A DNA stretch of 7,945 nucleotides from Actinomycetota bacterium (GTDB lineage Bacteria; Actinomycetota; Acidimicrobiia; Spongiisociales; ZC4RG35). The notes under the pieces were generated by a model. The model saw nothing but the letters and a program-made list of their open reading frames with translations, did not search any database and was not told the origin of the DNA. The stretch lies in the NCBI GenBank assembly GCA_027296205.1, contig JAPUJM010000214.1:1-7945 (forward strand), given 5' to 3'. The translations under genes and the position numbers were made by a program. Positions 5,215-7,945 of this stretch are shown one piece after another (positions within the stretch are counted from its first letter, which is position 1; each line of letters starts with the position of its first letter).

Positions 5215-6441
5215 ATGAGCGAGCGCTCCGCAATCCTCGTCTCGGTCAACGGGCCTGACCACCCCGGCATCTCCGCCGGATTGATGGACGTGCTGAGCGT
5301 CGGTGGCGCCGGTATCTACGACATCGAGCAAATCGTCGTCAGGGGCCGACTGACTTTGAACATCCTCATCGGAGTGGCCGCCGGGCAAGCGACGATTCGC
5401 GATCTTCTCTTCTTCGGCTGGGAGGCCGGTCTTCATATCGAGTTCGAGGTGGTGGACACCACGCCGTCGTCCCCCGAGAGTCTCTCGATCGTGACGGTTC
5501 TCGGAGCCCGTGTCGGTCCGGAAGACTTTGGGGCGGTGGCAACGGCGATCGCCCAGGGGCGGGGCAACATCGAACGCATCTTTCGACTCTCCAGATACCC
5601 GATAGTGAGCTATGAGCTGACCATCTCGGGGGGAGATATCGACGAGATCAGGGCCGGCTTGGTGGTGGCAGCGTCGGAGAGGCCGATCGACGTTGCGATA
5701 CAGGTCGAGGGCCTGGAGCGACGGGCAAGGCGATTGGTGGTTCTCGACGTCGACTCGACACTGATTCAGGACGAGATAATCAACCTTCTGGCCCGAGAGG
5801 CCGCGGTGGAAGGAAAGGTATCGGCGATTACCGCGGCCGCCTTGGCAGGTGAAATCGACTTTGAGGACTCGCTCCGTGAAAGAGTCTCGCTGCTGGCAGG
5901 ACTTGACCAACCGGCCCTCGATCGAGTGTCGGAGGCTATAACCGTTGCTCCCGGCGCTCGGACCTTCATCCGAACGGTGAAGCGGCTGGGCATGAAGACT
6001 GCGATCGTTTCGGCGGGGTTCACCCGGTTTGCAGATGCTATTGCCACAGATCTGGGTGTTGACTATTCATTGTCCAACACCCTCGAGATCGAAGAGGGTG
6101 TTCTCACCGGTGGCCTCACAGGCGAACTGGTGGATGGGCCGCGCAAGGCCGAATTTCTCAAATCCATTGCCGATGCCGAAGGGATTGCCCTGAGCCAGGT
6201 TGTGGCGGTGGGCGACGGTGCCAACGACCTCGACATGCTGGCTGTTGCCGGTCTCGGCATCGCGTTCAACGCCAAACCGATTCTGCAAGAAGGAGCGGAC
6301 ACCTCGGTCTCGGTTCCGTTCTTGGATGCGATCCTGTTCTTGATGGGGATCAGACGAGAGCTGGTCGAAGCGGCGGATGCCGCCGACCCCGATTTCGAGC
6401 AGACATCGCTGATGGAGGTCCCCGGCACCCCTCCGGTCTAG
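5215..6441 (+). CDS. serB: Phosphoserine phosphatase with two N-terminal ACT domains
   Basis: SerB (408 residues; EC 3.1.3.3) hydrolyses O-phosphoserine to serine, the last step of the phosphorylated serine pathway, in the cytoplasm. Two ACT domains occupy about 5-82 (ILVSVNGPDHPGIS, VVRGRLTL) and 90-165. In related enzymes this pair binds amino acids and controls assembly and activity. The HAD phosphatase domain follows: motif I DVDSTLIQ (178-185) with nucleophile Asp178 and acid/base Asp180, motif II Ser266, motif III Lys311 (GPRKAEF) and motif IV GDGANDLDML with Asp334 and Asp338. The architecture and length match M. tuberculosis SerB2. One variation is S-A-G-F at 266-269 where S-G-G-F is usual. 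The ATG at 5215 is chosen because homology starts there; upstream frame lacks any. It is a single-gene unit convergent with the acetyltransferase 33 bp away, with no evident terminator between. Confidence 0.96.
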   Translation: MSERSAILVSVNGPDHPGISAGLMDVLSVGGAGIYDIEQIVVRGRLTLNILIGVAAGQATIRDLLFFGWEAGLHIEFEVVDTTPSSPESLSIVTVLGARVGPEDFGAVATAIAQGRGNIERIFRLSRYPIVSYELTISGGDIDEIRAGLVVAASERPIDVAIQVEGLERRARRLVVLDVDSTLIQDEIINLLAREAAVEGKVSAITAAALAGEIDFEDSLRERVSLLAGLDQPALDRVSEAITVAPGARTFIRTVKRLGMKTAIVSAGFTRFADAIATDLGVDYSLSNTLEIEEGVLTGGLTGELVDGPRKAEFLKSIADAEGIALSQVVAVGDGANDLDMLAVAGLGIAFNAKPILQEGADTSVSVPFLDAILFLMGIRRELVEAADAADPDFEQTSLMEVPGTPPV

Positions 6442-6474
6442 TTGTCCAGCGGCGCTATTTCCACGAGACATCTC

Positions 6475-7524
6475 CTAGGGGTTTCGTGAGGCCAGGTATT
6501 TCTCGGCCTGGTCGACCCCAAGCTCCACCTCGGTCATGGTGTACTCGCGCTCGAAGCCCATTGCCTGATTGATTCCAAGCATGGCGTCGTTGGTGACAGC
6601 GTTGCCTGTTTCTTGATACTCACCGTCGGTCCACCTGTCCAGAGCCTCGAGGTTCACCGCCCCCTTCACCCACTTGCCTAGACCGTGGCCACGATGCACA
6701 GGGTCGACCATGGTCGTCGTGACGATCCAAGTGCCGGGGTCGGCGGTCCGTCGGACAAGCTGGCTCATTCCTGCGGCCTGTCCGCTCTCGTCATGGATTG
6801 CAGTTGCCGTCAAGGCCTCGGTCCCCTGCAGGAAGTGCTCCATGAACCGATGGACCAACTCTGGCGTCCACTCTCGGGGCTCTTGTCCATCCGGCGTCGG
6901 CATGTCCCGCTCGAGGACCAGGTAGAGATGAGCCAATCCGTCGAGGTACTCCTCGGGGAAATTCCCATCGAACACGTGAACCGAGTATCCGGGCGCCCGC
7001 CCCGGCCCCTGATCGACCCACTGCTGAAGCAGGTCGCGGTCGAGGTCGGCAATCTCGAGAGAGCTGAGATGGTGGTCCAATGTCCCTTTGCCACCGACCG
7101 CCGAGAGGAAGGCTCCACCCGCTGCCACCGTGTCGGACACTTCTCCGGTAAGCGTGGATCTTCCCAGGTCCCGGGCGATTCCCGCAGCCTGATCCAGCAA
7201 TCTGGTTCCGATGCCCCGTCTTCGGTGTCGAGGGGCAACGGTCATGGTCACCCGCAAGCGTTGAGGGTTGGACCCGTCGTCTGCGTAATGGGTGCCGAGA
7301 AGGGCCACCGGACGATCCGCGTCGCTCCGAACCACGAATCGCCTGCGGATTTGTCCGGGCGTGTCGACGAACATGCGGAACTCGTCGGCGGTCAGATCGG
7401 TGTGCCGGGGCTCGGTTTCGGCCCTGATCTCGTTGCTCAGGTCGACGATGGCCTGGAGATCATCCTCGTCGAGTGCATCGATGTCCCACTCATGAAGGCT
7501 GTAGCCGAGATCGGCGATGCTCAA
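6475..7524 (-). CDS. GNAT acetyltransferase with two tandem domains
   Basis: This protein of about 349 residues has two GCN5-related N-acetyltransferase folds, which use acetyl-CoA to acetylate an amine. The N-terminal domain has the acetyl-CoA pyrophosphate loop in VTMTVAPRHRRRGIGTRLL, with RRRGIG at 101-106. The C-terminal domain has DPVHRGHGLGKW (HRGHGLG at 277-283) and then NAVTNDAMLGINQAMGFE, the N-x-x-M-x-x-(I/V)-N-x-x-(L/M)-G-F signature frequent in actinobacterial GNATs. Both loops look competent, which is less common than one degenerate copy. Mycothiol synthase MshD also has tandem GNAT domains, but I cannot show that identity, so no symbol is given. The TTG at 7524 with GGGA six bases upstream is preferred: homology begins soon after (GYSLHEWDID), whereas the ATG at 7656 would overlap gnd and add 44 Ser/Thr/Pro-rich residues. 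It lies 43 bp downstream of gnd with no terminator, so co-transcription is likely. Confidence 0.85.
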   Translation of the reverse strand: MSIADLGYSLHEWDIDALDEDDLQAIVDLSNEIRAETEPRHTDLTADEFRMFVDTPGQIRRRFVVRSDADRPVALLGTHYADDGSNPQRLRVTMTVAPRHRRRGIGTRLLDQAAGIARDLGRSTLTGEVSDTVAAGGAFLSAVGGKGTLDHHLSSLEIADLDRDLLQQWVDQGPGRAPGYSVHVFDGNFPEEYLDGLAHLYLVLERDMPTPDGQEPREWTPELVHRFMEHFLQGTEALTATAIHDESGQAAGMSQLVRRTADPGTWIVTTTMVDPVHRGHGLGKWVKGAVNLEALDRWTDGEYQETGNAVTNDAMLGINQAMGFEREYTMTEVELGVDQAEKYLASRNP

Positions 7525-7567
7525 AAGGGGTCCCGTAATGGCGGAAAGGCACGTCGACCCTAGTGGC

Positions 7568-7945
7568 CTACTCGCTGTGCTCGGCCCAGTTGTGGTGGAA
7601 GAACTCGCCTCTGGGGTGGTCGGTCCGCTCGAACGTGTGGGCTCCAAAGAGGTCACGCTGCGCCTGGATCAGGTCGGCCGGGAGACGCTTCGATCGCATC
7701 CCGTCGAAGTAGGCCAGGGCGCTCGAATAGGCAGGAACCGGGATTCCTGATTGGACGGCGCCTCCGACCACGGCCCGCCACGATCCCTCTGCCGACCGTA
7801 TGGCATCGGCGAAGAACGGCTGCTCAGTGAGGTCGGGAAGGTCGGGTGTCGAGCGGTATGCGGCGGTGATGTCCTGGAGAAATGCCGCCCGAATGATGCA
7901 GCCTGCGCGCCATAGCGAAGCCACCGAGCCAAGGTCCAGCTGCCA
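7568..7945 (-). CDS. gnd: 6-phosphogluconate dehydrogenase (decarboxylating), 3' part
   Basis: These are the last 125 residues of Gnd; the gene continues past the right edge. Gnd oxidises 6-phosphogluconate to ribulose 5-phosphate and CO2, making NAD(P)H in the oxidative pentose phosphate pathway. The visible segment is the all-helical C-terminal domain: LWRAGCIIRAAFL near the left end, GIPVPAYSSALAYFDG, then RLPADLIQAQRDLFGAHTFE. Arg97 and His103 of this fragment match the Arg446 and His452 (sheep numbering) that reach into the neighbouring subunit and bind substrate. The tail after GAHTFER is slightly extended (HHNWAEHSE), as in many bacteria. Cofactor preference cannot be judged because the Rossmann domain is outside the window. 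The acetyltransferase follows on the same strand. Confidence 0.96.
   Translation of the reverse strand, partial: WQLDLGSVASLWRAGCIIRAAFLQDITAAYRSTPDLPDLTEQPFFADAIRSAEGSWRAVVGGAVQSGIPVPAYSSALAYFDGMRSKRLPADLIQAQRDLFGAHTFERTDHPRGEFFHHNWAEHSE

Noticed and set aside
5020..5910. Long minus-strand open frame spanning the pepN start and serB
   Set aside because: It runs antisense through the conserved ACT and HAD motifs of serB and out of frame through the pepN N-terminus; its translation is low-complexity and unlike any family I know.
6442..6474. Terminator between convergent serB and the acetyltransferase
   Set aside because: Only 33 bp, and no stem longer than about 3-4 bp was found, so I cannot support one.
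1..7945. Mobile elements, CRISPR arrays, tRNA or defence or biosynthetic gene clusters
   Set aside because: No direct repeat arrays, transposase or integrase motifs, tRNA T-loop signature or clustered accessory genes were seen; every recognised gene but two is core metabolism or translation.

Overview
This window looks like ordinary core chromosome of a high-GC actinobacterium. The evidence is a GC-rich, strongly codon-biased sequence, an actinobacterial-type SerB with two ACT domains, an M1 aminopeptidase N of the family common in that phylum, an L10 with an acidic alanine-rich tail, and apparent non-ATG and leaderless starts. A deep branch such as Acidimicrobiia is plausible but is only an inference from the feel of the proteins. 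I see no transposase, integrase, CRISPR array, tRNA, rRNA or phage gene, and no sign of a novel multi-gene system.

Layout. Positions 1-74 hold the last 23 codons of rplA (ribosomal protein L1, + strand), followed by a strong intrinsic terminator (134-160). Positions 161-451 carry no gene I can support but contain two clear inverted repeats. A complete alpha/beta hydrolase (452-1264, - strand) then separates rplA from the second ribosomal-protein unit. A short divergent region (1265-1330) carries a good promoter for rplJ. It is followed by a structured L10-type autoregulatory leader (about 1331-1427), then rplJ (1451-2059) and rplL (2062-2454), which end at a second strong terminator (2475-2503).

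Convergent to rplL is pepN (2561-5104, - strand). It is divergent from serB (5215-6441, + strand) across 110 bp. serB converges with a tandem-GNAT acetyltransferase (6475-7524, - strand). That gene lies 43 bp downstream of the 3' end of gnd (6-phosphogluconate dehydrogenase, 7568-7945, - strand), which runs off the right edge of the window.

Function. rplA, rplJ and rplL build the L1 stalk and the L10-L7/L12 stalk of the 50S subunit. pepN recycles peptides, serB makes serine from phosphoserine, and gnd supplies NADPH and ribulose 5-phosphate. The hydrolase and the acetyltransferase have no substrate that can be read from the sequence. The points most worth a second look are regulatory: the leader with overlapping alternative hairpins, the very compact divergent promoter shared with the hydrolase, the near-identical cores of the two ribosomal-operon terminators, and the TTG starts inferred for pepN and the acetyltransferase.
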